DNA of 64,000 bases from Setophaga petechia (Eukaryota > Chordata > Aves > Passeriformes > Parulidae): NCBI GenBank assembly GCA_024362935.1, contig JANCRA010000061.1, positions 2,108,001-2,172,000 of the forward strand, in the 5' to 3' direction. A program made the position numbers and the translations under genes. Of this stretch, positions 48,571 through 60,164 are shown in pieces; position 1 is the first letter of the stretch, and every line of letters starts with the position of its first letter. The notes beneath the pieces are model-generated. The model was not told the DNA's origin. It did no database searches and saw nothing but the letters and a program-made list of their open reading frames with translations.

Positions 48571-49984
48571 TGACTCTTGGCTCACTGTTGGAGAGAATCA
48601 GAGTAGTTGCTGGATATGAAACATTTTGAGTAACGTGCTAGAAGAAAATACTCAACTGAGAGGTTGAGCATCTTTTGTTTGCAAACAGTAGTGGCTTTCC
48701 AAAATGTTGTTAGGGTTAAAAATTCTATGCTTTGGGGTTTAATTTTGTTTTGTTTTGGAGCTTTACTTTCCAATGGTTTACGAATAGCTAGCATAGAGTT
48801 TTGAATCGGAGAGTGCCCACTGTGGTACTTTAAAATAGGAAGGATTCCATAATAATGGAAGTGGAGTTTTTGTTGTAGTGAAAAAATGTATTTAGTGATG
48901 TAGTCAGTCAATTCTGCATATAAATATTCAATTAATACAGCATTAAGAAATATTCTAGGTGTATAGGCAGTCTATTATTAACAAGATTTTCAGTGTCTGG
49001 AAGTTGGTGCATCAAGGATCCCTATTGCTTGCTTCTAATTTGTACTGTTTCCAGTTTGGAGTTACTCTTTCTTTGTTTTGTTTTTTTGTTTTTTGTTTCT
49101 TTGGGTTTTTTTAATCTTAACATTTGACTAAAATCTCTCTGCAGTGATCTTGTCTTTATGTTTTAGGCAGACCTGAGTCACTGCCATCAGGATTGAATTG
49201 TTCTTTTGAAAGGTGGTGTGAAAATGCTTAAGGGCAGTCTCTGACACGGAGCTGCATTGTTTGCTGTTCTAAGTCCCATACTTAAATAGTTGATGTGAGT
49301 CTGTGCCAATGCCATCTCCTAACAACCCGGTATAATATAGTGCTGGCCTACAGATGGATCCCGTGAAAAACAAATTTGAGATGTCTTTCAGGAGATGCTC
49401 CTAAACACGAGATTTGTAGTCTGTACTTTGACAAGATCTGTAGAGTTTTTTTGGGAACTGGATAAATGGTGATCTGCTGGTGAACCACAGGCATCCCTTA
49501 CAGAGCATTAGTGTGGCGTGACCTTGCTGGATCAACATATGCCTCAGATGCAATGCTCATTTAACTATTGGCATTTTGTAGCACTTTCCTCTGTGTCACA
49601 TTAAAATATCCCCATGGACAAGGTTCTACATTGAGGCTGAGGTATGGGAGATGGGGGTTTTGCCCAAAATCTTTGTATTGTTTCACATTCTGTTGTAAGT
49701 CAGAACTTTGTTCTGTGGCACTTGAAACAAACTTGTTAGGAAACAGTCTCCAACTGGTCTTGCTGCAAACAATTCATTTTCCATGTCACTGCCCCTTATG
49801 CAGTAGGATCTGCACTGTGGCTGGAAACCCTGATTATTCTGCCCTAATGTCAGTAAAGTCAGCAACAAGAAGAAAACCACTTCACTTCTTAGTTCACGTG
49901 GAGGCGGCTGGTTGGGGATCTGATGGCTCGACCTGGACGCCGCAACCTTCCCAGAGAGAGGTCCCGCAAGAGACAACTTTGTAG
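48571..49984. other. AT-rich unassigned stretch
   Basis: Contains a T/GT-rich low-complexity run near 49,070-49,112. No gene recognised. Confidence 0.4.
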
Positions 49985-50460
49985 GAGTCTTAGGCAGTCC
50001 TTCAGCTGCAGGGTAACCTCAGCAAGGGGTGGGCAGCTCAGCTCTCAGCAGTGATTTCAGCTCTGCCTTGCGAGGTGTACCCTGGCCAAGAGAGGGACAA
50101 GGAGACAGGAGCACCTTCTGCCGGTTCCGCAGAGGTGCCTTTATTCCAGCGAAGGTGATGGCAGCTCCCTCCTGAACGGGGCAGAAACTGGGGGTTTTGT
50201 GGGGAAAAGTGGGGGCAGTACAAAGGGGAAAAACCAATCAGTCCTAACAAATCTTTGTGGGGTTCCAAAGCATGTGGGGAACTCACCATGACCAAGGAGG
50301 ATTTCTCAGTCCATGAGAGTTTGAGGAGATCTTATCACAGCCCATTCAAGGGATAGGTCTCCAAGGGAGAGGGCTGGCATGCCCATCTGTGTCCATAAGT
50401 TCATATATACCTGAACATCCTATTTCTGGCCCTCTAAGGTACATAATCATTCATGGCATC
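49985..50460 (-). mobile_element. possible LTR fragment
   Basis: Minus strand has GGAATAAAGG (polyA signal, about 50,128-50,137), an upstream ATTGG box and TATATA near 50,402. Ends not determined. Confidence 0.3.
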
Positions 50461-50848
50461 ACAGTTTAAACTCAAAAAGCCAAAAGCTTAATACTGAGTG
50501 TGAAATACATAGAAATGTTCATGTATGATGTTGTTTGCCTTTACAGTATGTGTTTCTAAACCAGTTACGTTTTCCTTTCTGAATATAGGGTTTTTTGTTG
50601 GTGGTGGCTATGTTGATTAAATTAATGACTGATAACTGAATTTATCTTAAGAAATTAACATTTACATCTGATATCTAGATGAAGAAAAGTGGACAGCCCC
50701 TTGATTTTTGAGATATTGTTTTTGGGGAAATGTAACTGCCCATTTGACTTGTGGATCCTGGTTGGAGCTGATTTGAAGGTATACACTCACCTTCCCAGCA
50801 AGGCTGGCATTTAATGCTGAAATTTGTCCTTAGCAAAAGGGTAACCAA

Positions 50849-51127
50849 ATGCGGACTGAACGCTGGAATTCCACAGAAAAAACAAAGAAAGGTGTTTTGA
50901 GAAAATTGAGAGGAAGAACAACCAAGGTTCCAGTAAACTTGCTGAAAGGGCTTTTTAAAGACGTTAAAGTGTTTCTTGTACTCTGGGCTAAATGCTTTGG
51001 AGAAAAAATGAGAAGATATTCTCAAGGGTACGAACAACTTTACTGGGAAACTTTAGATAATCAGCGAGCTTTAGGAAAAGGTTTGGGACAAGACTCAATC
51101 AACATAAAACACTTCTCAGAGCATTAA
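50849..51127 (+). other. uncharacterised 92-codon ORF
   Basis: Basic N-terminus (KKGVLRKLRGRTTK), then a hydrophobic/aromatic middle (LFKDVKVFLVLWAKCFGEKM) and a polar end. No family recognised. It could be a fragment of the adjacent retroelement or chance. Confidence 0.15.
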
Positions 51128-51639
51128 CTTGACCCATTTCACTCAGCAAACTTTAAACCCATTTGATATTAAGGTACTCAAAATGTTCCAAGAAGAGGCA
51201 ATTAGAAGAAGAAGAGAAAGAGAGAAGATATACGGAAAAGCACACACATAGATACAAACTCCTGAGTTCCAGCAGTGTTCAAATAGATGCTTCAAGATGA
51301 AGGTAGGATCAGGACATGTGGCCTCGTGCTGAGCCTTACATACCCCTTGGCTTTCATGGGCCCAACCCCCCGGGTGCCGCTTCTGGTGATTTGGCCACTC
51401 AGAAGCTGGGCCAGGGGCTCCAGGGCTGGAGCATGGGGCATTTCCTCCAGTGTGCCAATGACTGGCAGCTCAGCCAGGTGGGGATACAGGCCCTTTGGGG
51501 GGTGTGAGGCACTTCACTGCCTTTCCTGGGGAAGGCCTGACTTTCCTCCTCCATACATGTGTCGCAAAAGCTCTCAAAACATTGATCTTTTCACTGTCTG
51601 ACACCACCACAAGAAATTCTGCAAGGATAAATCTACTCT

Positions 51640-53040
51640 AGTTTCAGGTGGGCAAGTTCTCAAACAGAATAGAAGGGCTGATGTTACTTTGATCCCCTTG
51701 TAGGAACCTCCAGTTCATATTTATTAGAAGTGAGCAATGAGTACTATGACCTGGACTAGAGGGGTTCTGTCCCCAGCTGAGGGGAGGAAAGAGACAGTCG
51801 GCTCTCCAGGACTGTGTGGACTGATGGCCTGGCCCATCAGACCCACAACAGCAGGTGGCTTTCGTCGACAGCAGTGCAGAATGTACCCTGATGCCATTGA
51901 GCCGTGTAGGGGCAGGATCCATCTCTGTTCCTGGGGTGACAGGGGGAATCCCAACAGCTGACTGCACTGGAAGCTGAAGTGAGCCTTCAGCTGAGCTGGC
52001 CACAAATGCCAAAACAGCTGTGGCCCAGAGGCCCTGTGCATCCTTGGCATAGATTACCTCACCAGAGGGTGTTTCAAGGGCCCAAAAGGGCGTCATTGGG
52101 CTTTTGGGATAGCTGCTGTGGAGACAGAGGACATTAGAGAGCTGGTCCCTGGTGCCTCAGGAGATGCTTCTGCTGTGGGACTGCTGAGGGTCAAAGAACA
52201 AAGGCACCGATCGCTACCACACCAGTGCATTGTCAGAAACACAGCCCCAGGGGACTGCGTGACCCCCATCCATGAGATGGTTCATGAACTGGAGAGCCCA
52301 GGAGTGCTCAGCAAGACTCGCTCAGCCTGTCATAGTCCTGTGTGGCCTGTGCATAAGTCTAAGGGAGAGTGGAGACTTACAGTGGAGTATCATTGCCTGA
52401 ATGAAGTCACATCGCCGGGTGCTGCCATGCTGGACGTGCTCAATCTTCAGTGTGAACTGGAGTCTGTGGCAGCACAGTGGTACCACCATGGACAGAACTC
52501 ATGCGTTTTTCTCCATTCCTTTATCAGGACAGTGCCGGCACAGTTTGCTTTCACCTGCAGAGGAATCCAGTGTAACCCAGGGCTGCAAACACAGCCCCCC
52601 ACTATTTACCATGGCATTCGAAAAGGGTGAGGCTCCAGAACATCTGCAGTACATCCATCATACCATTGTATAAGACGGCCCAGCAGAGGAAGTGTTTGGG
52701 AAGAAGAGAAGATAATCCAGATCCTCCTGAAAGCTGGTTTTGTCATAAAACGAAGTAAGGTCAAGGGAACTTCACAGGAAATTCATCTTTTAGGAGTAAA
52801 ATGTCAAGATGGATATCCTCTGATTCTAATTAATTCAGTCAACAAAATAGCAGATCTGTCCCCACCAACCACCAAGAAGGAACACAAACTTTCCTAGGCC
52901 CTGTGGAGAATGTGTACTCCAGAGTACAGATCAGGTGTGACATGGAGGAATAATTTTAGGTGGGGTCCTGAACAAATAAAATTGTTTATGGCGTAACCCT
53001 TGAGGCAGTCAGGAGAGGACAAGATGTTGACAATCTAGTG
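51640..53040 (+). mobile_element. ERV-L (class III) pol remnant
   Basis: Protease trace near 51,860 (AFVDSSAECTLM). RT at about 52,260-52,680 has TPIHEMVHELESPGVLSKT, SPVWPVHKSKGEWRLTVEY and GEAPEHLQYIHHTIV, typical of avian ERV-L. The polymerase box is YIHH where the family has YIDD. Downstream RT (ILLKAGF-like, KVKG) follows in broken frames. No LTRs seen. Confidence 0.8.
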
Positions 53041-53374
53041 GATTGACCCTGGAGGGACCCAGGCCAAAGCCAGTGTAACATTCCCCTCTCCCAAGGGGGC
53101 AGGTAAGAGAAAATATGGAGGCAGGCTGAGGGCATGGTGCTGTGACAGGACCAGCTGCCCCTGATGCCCGCTCTGCCTATGGCATCTGCTGCTCTGTGGG
53201 CGTGCAGCTGCAGCAGGAAGCTGTGGGAAGAGGTGTTGCTGCCATGGCCCAATTTCTCTGGGACCCCATGGCCGTGCCCCCAGCACCTGAGTGCCACCCA
53301 CGGTGGGACTTAAGGGGAAGGGCATTAGAAGGGAGAGAAAGCAGCACACAGAGATTTTGTGAGGGAAATAACAA

Positions 53375-53380
53375 TTTATT
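53375..53380 (-). terminator. polyA signal of the Topors-like gene
   Basis: AATAAA on the minus strand, about 130 bases after the stop codon at 53512. Confidence 0.6.
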
Positions 53381-53511
53381 TCCTTTTCCTTGAATAAAAG
53401 GTTGAAAGAGCCCCGCTAGAGCTGCCAGTGGGGCAGCCTCTGGCAGGCCTGGGGAGAGCTCTGGGTCCTGGGTCCTCTCTTTTGTCAGATATGCTGGGGC
53501 CCAGGGGACAA

Positions 53512-54561
53512 TCAGTCCCTGCCCTGGGAGCAGAGGGGCTGCAACTGCTGCCCTGGGCAGGGGGAAGCCTCTGATGTACCAGCTTCCTCCTCATCATCAG
53601 AGCCTCTGGGGCTGCTGTCAGGAGTCCCTTGCTGGGAACTGCTGGAGCTGCAGCTGTTGGAACTGCAGTTGTTGGAACTGCAGCTGCAGCTGCAACTACA
53701 ACTGCAGCTGCAGCTGCAACTACAACTGCAGCTGCAGCTGTTGCTGCTGAAGCTGGAGCTCCTGAAGTTGCTGGAGCTGGATGTGCTGAAGCTGGAGATG
53801 GTGGAATTGCTGGAACTGGAGCTGGTGGAAATGGAGCTGGAGCTGGAGCTGGAGCTGGAGCTGGCTGCAGGGCTGTTGTTCTCATCCCTGACAGCACCAG
53901 AGGGCAGAAGCCTCTGGACCTCCTCACGGCACTGGCCCATGACGGTGCTGATGACATCATGGACCAGTGGTGCCGTGTGTTCCTCGAGGAGAGGCTGCAG
54001 CACCTGGACCAGCATCTCAGCATTTGGCCCGTAGATGCAAAGGCCATGCAGGATGCTGCTCTCTACGGCGTCTACCACCCACCACCAGCCCTGGTATATT
54101 CCCTCCAGCCTCTCATGCAGCCAGGGCCGTATGGAGTCCAGGAGATGCTGTCGTTGACGGAAAATTTCCGCCCAGACCTCAAGTGGGACACTGCCCACAA
54201 ACTCCAGCCTTGATCCTTCCTGCTCTGCTGGAGACACTATCTCCTGTGGAGGAGGGGAAGGGGACACCACAGGAGGATGGGAGCTGTTCTCATCCAGGCT
54301 GCCGAGAGCTCTCCCTCCCTGGCTGCTGCCATCCAGCAGCTCCTCAGGGACTGTGATGGATGTCTCCAGATAGTCGTCTTCTCCATAATCAGAAAATCGG
54401 ACAGTCACTATTGTTCTTCTGCAGAGTGGGCACACTGGATTTCTCTGTGTCCACCGCAGGATACAGCCCAGGCAAAACTGGTGCTGACAGGGCAGAGTAG
54501 AAGCCACATCCTCACAAGTGTCCTGGCAGATGGCGCAGTTGTGGTTGCTCTCTGTGGACAT
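53512..54561 (-). CDS. Topors-like RING E3 ubiquitin ligase, single exon
   Basis: 349 codons from the ATG at 54561 (MSTESNHNC; aaaaATGt). The frame extends to 54579, but without an ATG. Residues 9-47 form a C3HC4 RING: C9, C12, C25, H27, C30, C33, C44, C47, with QHQFCLGCILRW typical of the Topors/ICP0 type. A conserved avian Topors-like block follows (WAEIFRQRQHLLDSIRPWLH... VVDAVESSILHGLCIYG). Then comes a Ser-rich tract with about ten Ser-Cys dipeptides from an AGCTGC hexamer repeat, and an acidic end (SDDEEEAG). Such proteins transfer ubiquitin from an E2 to nuclear targets. It is much shorter than human TOPORS (over 1000 residues) and lacks its long RS/SUMO regions. A CTGCAG acceptor-like site just upstream allows a 5' UTR intron. 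Confidence 0.85.
   Translation of the reverse strand: MSTESNHNCAICQDTCEDVASTLPCQHQFCLGCILRWTQRNPVCPLCRRTIVTVRFSDYGEDDYLETSITVPEELLDGSSQGGRALGSLDENSSHPPVVSPSPPPQEIVSPAEQEGSRLEFVGSVPLEVWAEIFRQRQHLLDSIRPWLHERLEGIYQGWWWVVDAVESSILHGLCIYGPNAEMLVQVLQPLLEEHTAPLVHDVISTVMGQCREEVQRLLPSGAVRDENNSPAASSSSSSSSSSISTSSSSSNSTISSFSTSSSSNFRSSSFSSNSCSCSCSCSCSCSCSCSCSCSSNNCSSNSCSSSSSQQGTPDSSPRGSDDEEEAGTSEASPCPGQQLQPLCSQGRD
53655..53800. repeat. CAGCTG/hexamer repeat in the Topors-like gene
   Basis: (GCAGCT)n with CAACTA interruptions. Encodes Ser-Cys on the minus strand and Leu-Gln or Ala/Thr runs in other frames, which explains the antisense ORFs. Confidence 0.85.
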
Positions 54562-54599
54562 TTTTGTGCTCTGCAGCACGGTCGTGAAGAGATAAGGAT

Positions 54600-55450
54600 C
54601 AGGGGCTGTTCGCCCTCACTGCCCTCACCTCCCATGGGAGGGAGAGGCCGTGGGCGCTGGCTGTCCTGGGGCAGGGAGGAAGAAGTGGCCAGGCCCCTGC
54701 TGAAGGCCTCCCTCCCAACTCCCTGAGTCCCGTCACGCACCCCACAGCCACCCCAGAGGGACGTTTTCCTTCACAGCTCACCCTCAGTGCTGCATCTGCA
54801 GTGCTTGGCTGCCTGAAGCAGGCAGGGCAGTGAAACAGGAGTGATGGCTCTGAGACTGGTACCAAGATCTGGCAGTAACAGCCACCACCCAGCACTAGAG
54901 CAGCCTGCCTTGATCCTCCACTCCACAATGTTGCTTGGATGGACTTCAGGCTGGAGCCAGACTGGCCCAGGCTCTGCCAACTGAATACAAGCAGTGAAGG
55001 ACACAATGTCATCATCCCTTCCTTCTGTGATGTCACAGTCCACTGCTCAGTGACATCAACCTTCACTCACCAGTGACAGCAAATCAGGCATTTCACCTTT
55101 TGGTCAACCCAAGATAATCAGTGAGGGAAGTAAGGTCACAACTCATTGCTAAGGGATGTCACAGTCCACAGGCTGGCAACATCAGCCTCCTCCACCCGGT
55201 GTTGTCACCGCAGGCCTTCCATCCCTGTACATACATGGTGTTGGAGGAAAAAAAGAAATATAATATGTTGTTGCCAACTTCTGCATTCCCATGTTGCTTT
55301 CCCTTGGTCACCTGCATCATGTGTCTGTGGCCATGTGTCTCATCATGCTTTTAAAGTTGTCTCTGGCACACAGTGACAGACCACAAGGGGATAATTGAAA
55401 GCTCTGCCAGAAGAGGTTGTTATTGAAATTGGCCAAATAGAAACTTTCTA
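54600..55450. other. upstream region of Topors-like gene
   Basis: GC-richer 54.6-54.8 kb, then a tandem-like pair around GATGTCACAGTCCAC (55,028 and 55,155). No coding feature recognised. Confidence 0.35.
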
Positions 55451-56059
55451 ACACAGTTTTGAGTATTAAAAAGCAGGCAGTCTTTATTACACCATGCTGG
55501 TCACTCAGAGGACCCCTTCTCTTAATTGAGTGCCCCGAGTGTCAGGTGAACAGAGCTTTTGTCATACACACTGACTACCTATTCATTAGCTATTCCTGCT
55601 TATTTGATATATATCTATTACTTTATTTTACAAATCTGCATCCCTTCTTGGAAGTCCTCATATGATTCTTTGGGATCTGTCTTCAATGTCTGGTGTCCTT
55701 TTTAGGTGGCTGTTCCTTAGCCCCTGCTTTGGAGTAAGCACAATATCCTTTCTTGCACAATAACTTCTGCTTTGTCTGCCTTGCAGAACTGAGCTGGCAT
55801 CTTGCTTGTGGATTGCATGACCTCTGTCTGCCCAAGTTACATCCTTCATCCACTTCTTCAAGGCTGTGCTGCTCTGTTCTATGGTTGTTATCAAGTGCTC
55901 CCTTTTCTTGAGACAAAGTTCCTTATGGGAGCTAGTTTCTTAATACTATAACTTCATTTTACAGCATAAGGCATTACAACAACTATAGAGTGAGGTTTTA
56001 ACCAGTCCAGCTGGGTAACCATGAAGTAAGTTTGGTCCAGATTTCTTCAAATCTCAAAG

Positions 56060-56262
56060 AGATGTTAGTCTTGAGCTAAGGGGCTTTGGCTCTTTTGATT
56101 CTGGAATAATGTATCCACGATTTTACTCTGTCCATTTCAATGCAGTAAAATTGTCAACAGAACTTGCAAAGGTGCTACTTTGGCTGTAGCACAGCAGTTT
56201 CCCCAGTCTTTCAAGTACACCCAAGCTCTTGTTTGGAACTTGTTCACTGGTATGTCTGGTCT
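56060..56262 (-). mobile_element. older ERV, integrase C-terminus (left half)
   Basis: On the minus strand, degenerate integrase end (RAWVYLKDWG..., APLQVLLTILL) that continues the sequence at 63,625-63,944 once the young provirus is removed. Confidence 0.6.
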
Positions 56263-56614
56263 TGTTAGCGTTCAAAAACACATAACCACGGAGTGATTAT
56301 ATGCGGTGCTTTTTATTAAGAGCTCTGGGAATCGGGGTATTGCAACCCAAATCTGATTCCGACCATACATTCGAGGTGAACATATTTTATACTCTATCGT
56401 TACATAACTTTCATGTTAATTATTAAACTTACATTGTTCTATTGTATACATATATTCTTACGGTATAATAATTATACTTAATTACTAAACAATCATCACA
56501 TCTAACAATTATATCATTTATCATACTGCTTACGCCGGTGCAGTGTTCTGAGAAAAGTACAGAGCCTAACATCTTAGAGTTCTATCTTTGACATTTTCCA
56601 GGGTTTCACTATCA
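56263..56614 (-). mobile_element. 3' LTR of young provirus
   Basis: 352 bases, identical by eye to 63273-63624. On the minus strand: TG...CA ends, TATA box (GAGTATAAAATATG) and polyA signal (CTTAATAAAAAGC). Preceded on + by GTCT, the 4-bp target duplication. Confidence 0.95.
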
Positions 56615-56629
56615 TTTTCCCCCCTTTGA
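56615..56629 (-). promoter_or_regulatory. polypurine tract
   Basis: AAAGGGGGGAAAA immediately before the 3' LTR on the minus strand, the usual plus-strand primer. Confidence 0.85.
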
Positions 56630-56689
56630 AAGCATTTTCACTTCACTATAGGTGTAAATGTTTTCACTTAATACAGTCCTTTTTATTCT

Positions 56690-58270
56690 TCAATTTATAC
56701 TTGATTCTTCAAATCCGGGGTTGATGAAAACATTGTTGTGGATGTTACCACGAACTGGAGAACCAGAGGATGGTGGGCGCGGATCTCGTGTTAGTGCCTT
56801 TATTATCTTCTGGTTCCAGGATGTTTTCTTCTGTATCTCTCCTTTTAAGATGCTGTAAACTAACCAAATTGCTAACAATACGATTAGTAAAATTATCACA
56901 TTCTCAATGATAGATTTAATCCATGAACTCACATTCTACCCTAATCCTGTAAAGATTTTTCCTAACCAGCTTGTAGTCAAATCCTTTTGTTCTTCTTGTG
57001 CTTCATGCTCTATTTGTTTCAACTTACTGATGTCATATTCTACATTTGCAGTTACATTTGGGATATGAACGTAGCAATGATCAACTTGTCCCTTTAAAAA
57101 TCCACATACTCCGTGCTCTTTCAGAAGTAACAAGTCTAAGGCTAATCGATTTTGTAAAGTCATTTTTGTGGTGGCTTGTAACTGTATGTTTAATTCCTTA
57201 AATCCTTCCCGGGTGACTCTTGCCCATCTGCCTACCTGGCCTGTAAGTTTGTACAGCATCTCTCTACTCTTATAGTTTGCTATAGGACCAAGCAATGACT
57301 CTAGGACCCACCCAAATTTCACTCCACTGGAGGGTTCTTGCCAAGTGTCATCTGGATCTTCATTGTCTAGAACTTCCCGTCTTGCTCTTATCTGCAGAAG
57401 TTCATGTTTTCCGTTAAATGGGGACTTTTTCTAAGTTGGACATAAGGTTGGAAGGCCTAAAGTAATCTCTTTTACTTTCCCATCTACAGGCAGATGTGTT
57501 GTCCAGGTACCATCACTTGCTGCCCATACAAATTGTCCTGGACCTCGGATTGTAATTCTGCTACATCCTATAACTGCTTTATAATTCACTCTGCCTTGTT
57601 TATGTTTAATCCCTCTGCAAGCACAACCAATTTGTAGGGCTATTGCCAGGGGTGGCATCTGTTTTATCTCTGCATCATCCGAAGTGCAGTCATAAGTTTT
57701 ATTACATGCCCACCAACTTACTTTGTCTGCCCTCATTCTGCTACTAGTGGCAGTGTTTACTATTGCTGGATCTGTTTCATTCTCGGGGCCTTCTCACTTA
57801 ATACACCAAGGGGTGTTTGCCATATATTGGAATCTTTGAAGAATACTCACAGACCACGCACTTTCCCAAGGCTCTATCTGATCTTTCCGATCCTTGGCCT
57901 CACACTTTCACACCAGAGTGGTTTTTGTAACATTTTCTATAACCTGTCTACATGTAATTGTTTTGTTCCCTTGTATTTCAGGTAATTTTGATGTTATGAT
58001 TCCCCAATTTACTGGATCTCCTGCTGCCTTTGGTATTGGCAGACAGGCAGTTATTCTACTGGTGTTTTGCATTTTGGCAAAGTCTTTGACCAATCCAATC
58101 ATTATATTCTCAGCCCGAACTGCATTAGGAACATTTATCACCTGTGTTTCTGTTTGTACCTCTCTCTTCATTCTAGAATGAAGAGTAGTTTGTTGATCAT
58201 TTTGCATTCTACATCCCAGAGGCATTAATGACCATAATATTAGCACAAGCATTCTTAAAGTAAAACACAT
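56690..58270 (-). pseudogene. env of young provirus
   Basis: Starts within the integrase end with MCFTLRMLVLILWSLMPLGC, a signal peptide. The surface part is broken by TGA at 57908-57910, TGA at 57794-57796 and TAG at 57431-57433. An RARR cleavage site lies near 57,375. The TM subunit (56936-57322) has LQNRLALDLLLLKEHGVCGF and a Cys-rich motif whose last Cys is Tyr. It ends in TAG at 56936-56938, just before the membrane anchor (IIENVIILLIVLLAIWLVY) and cytoplasmic tail. Confidence 0.85.
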
Positions 58271-60120
58271 CTTATCTGTAGCCTTGTCAATTCCACAGTT
58301 TACATAGTCTGTGATCCAGGATGGACTTTCTTCACCCGGGTATAGTGAATCCAGGGGTCCACGCCTGGCCACTTTGACTGCTGTGAAGGTGGTCAGTAGT
58401 ACTTGATGGGGTCCACTCCACTTTTCTTTCAGTGGTTCTTCGTTCCAGTTTTTGATGTACACCTCGTCTCCTGGATGTATGTTATGAACCGGATTCTCGA
58501 GAGTCAGTGGTCTGTTCCACACAAGGATGCTCTGGAGCCGAGCTAAAGTTTTCCCGAGAGAAAGAACATAATTATACACTTCCTGCTTTCCTGTGACATG
58601 TACATTAAGGTTAGGCTCAGGAGATTCATATGGTTTCCCATACAATATCTCATAAGGACTGACTGACATCCCACTCCTAGGCTTTATCCGAATCCTCAAC
58701 AATGCTATTGGCAAGGCCTGAGGCCACTGCAATTTGGCTTCTTGGCAAATCTTACTGATTTGCCTTTTTAGTGTCTGATTCATTCTTTCGACTTGTCCAC
58801 TTGACTGGGGTCTCTACGGTGTGTGGAGGTCCCAAGTTATCCCCAGCAGTCTACTTACCTCTCTTACTACTGTAGCTATGAAATGGGGCCCCCTATCTGA
58901 TGATACTCCTAGAGGTACTCTAAATCTGGGAATAATCTCCTGTAGTAACCACTTAACTGTTTCCTTTGCTTGGTTCGTGCAACAGGGAAGGGCTTCTGGC
59001 CACCTAGAGAAAGTGTCAACCCCCACTAACAGGTATTTGTATCCTCGAGTCCTTGGCAGTTCTACAAAATCTACCTGCCAATAGTCTCCTGGCTCTATTC
59101 CTATCTGAATTCTTCTTAGTTGTGCCTGTCGCCTAGCCACTGGGTTGTTTTTCAAACAGATATCACATTTTGACATTACTGATTTTGCCATTGTTAACAT
59201 CCGTACTGAAATTAAACTCTGCTTTAGCAATTTTACCAATGCTTCCGCTCCCCAGTGACATTCATTATGTTTAATCTGTAGAACTTCTCTCATTATCAAG
59301 GGGGGTACCACTATTTGTCCTTGTGCAGTCACATACCATCCCTCTGAATTCTTTTGTGCATTTAGCAAACGTGCCAGTCTCTCATCTTCTGCTGAATATT
59401 TTGGGTTTGGAGGCAAATTGAACTGGGACATATTAAGCTTTAAAGGTATCAATGCCATTGTTGTTTGCACATTCCGAGCAACCTGTCGGGCTGCCCAGTC
59501 TGCCTTCCGATTTCCCTCACAGATTTTGGAGTTTCCTGATTGGTGTGCTTTGCAGTGTATGATTGCCACTTGTTCAGGCTTTTGTACTGCCTTTATCAAT
59601 TGCAGGACTGCATCCTGATGTTTGATGTGCGTACCCCGAGAAGACAGTAGTCCCCTTTCTTTCCACAGTGCCCCATGTACATGCACCACTCCAAAAGCAT
59701 ATTTGGAGTCAGTCCAGATATTTACCTTCTTCCCTTCACTTAATTCTAGTGCCCTGGTTAAAGCAACCAGTTCTGCCTTCTGGGCAGATGTATTTGGTGG
59801 TAATGCTTTTGCTTCTACTACTGTATTGACTGTTGTTACCGCATATCCAGCGTATCTGGTTCCGTTTTCCACGAAGCTGCTCCCATCTGTAAACAGCTCC
59901 CACTCCGGTTGCTCTAGTGGGACATCTCTCAGGTCTTCTCTTGCTGAATAGGTGTACTCTATTACCTCTACACAGTTGTGCTCTAATGGGCCTTCTTCAG
60001 CTGTGGTACCTAGGAACAAAGCTGGATTCAAGAGGTTAGTTGTTTTTAATGTGACATCATCCTGCTCAGTCAGGACTACCTGGAATTTCATCATCCTGCT
60101 GGGGGATAGCTAATAGCTTC
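58270..60120 (-). pseudogene. RNase H and integrase of young provirus
   Basis: The end of the RT connection is followed by RNase H (ELFTDGSSF, NIWTDSKYAFG) and integrase: the zinc-binding HHCC (HNECHWG, CDICLKN), then WQVDFVELPRTRGYKYLLVG and SSDRGPHF for the first two catalytic Asp. The Glu is in SSGQVERMN beyond a TAG at 58814-58816. Another TAG is at 60110-60112. The extreme C-terminus is frameshifted by an extra C near 58,358 and so runs in frame with env. Confidence 0.85.
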
Positions 60121-60164
60121 CTTTCTGCTCTAAGACAGTGGTTACCATGTGTGGTACATAGACA

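Noticed and set aside
53376..54047. 223-codon minus ORF overlapping the Topors-like gene
   Set aside because: Frame-shifted shadow of the same repeat. The RING frame has the domain evidence.
53629..54213. Ala/Thr/Val-rich and Leu/Gln-rich + strand ORFs
   Set aside because: They arise from reading the Topors-like hexamer repeat in other frames.
54562..54579. Upstream extension of the Topors-like frame
   Set aside because: It would start at GTG. The ATG at 54561 has A at -3 and begins just before the RING.
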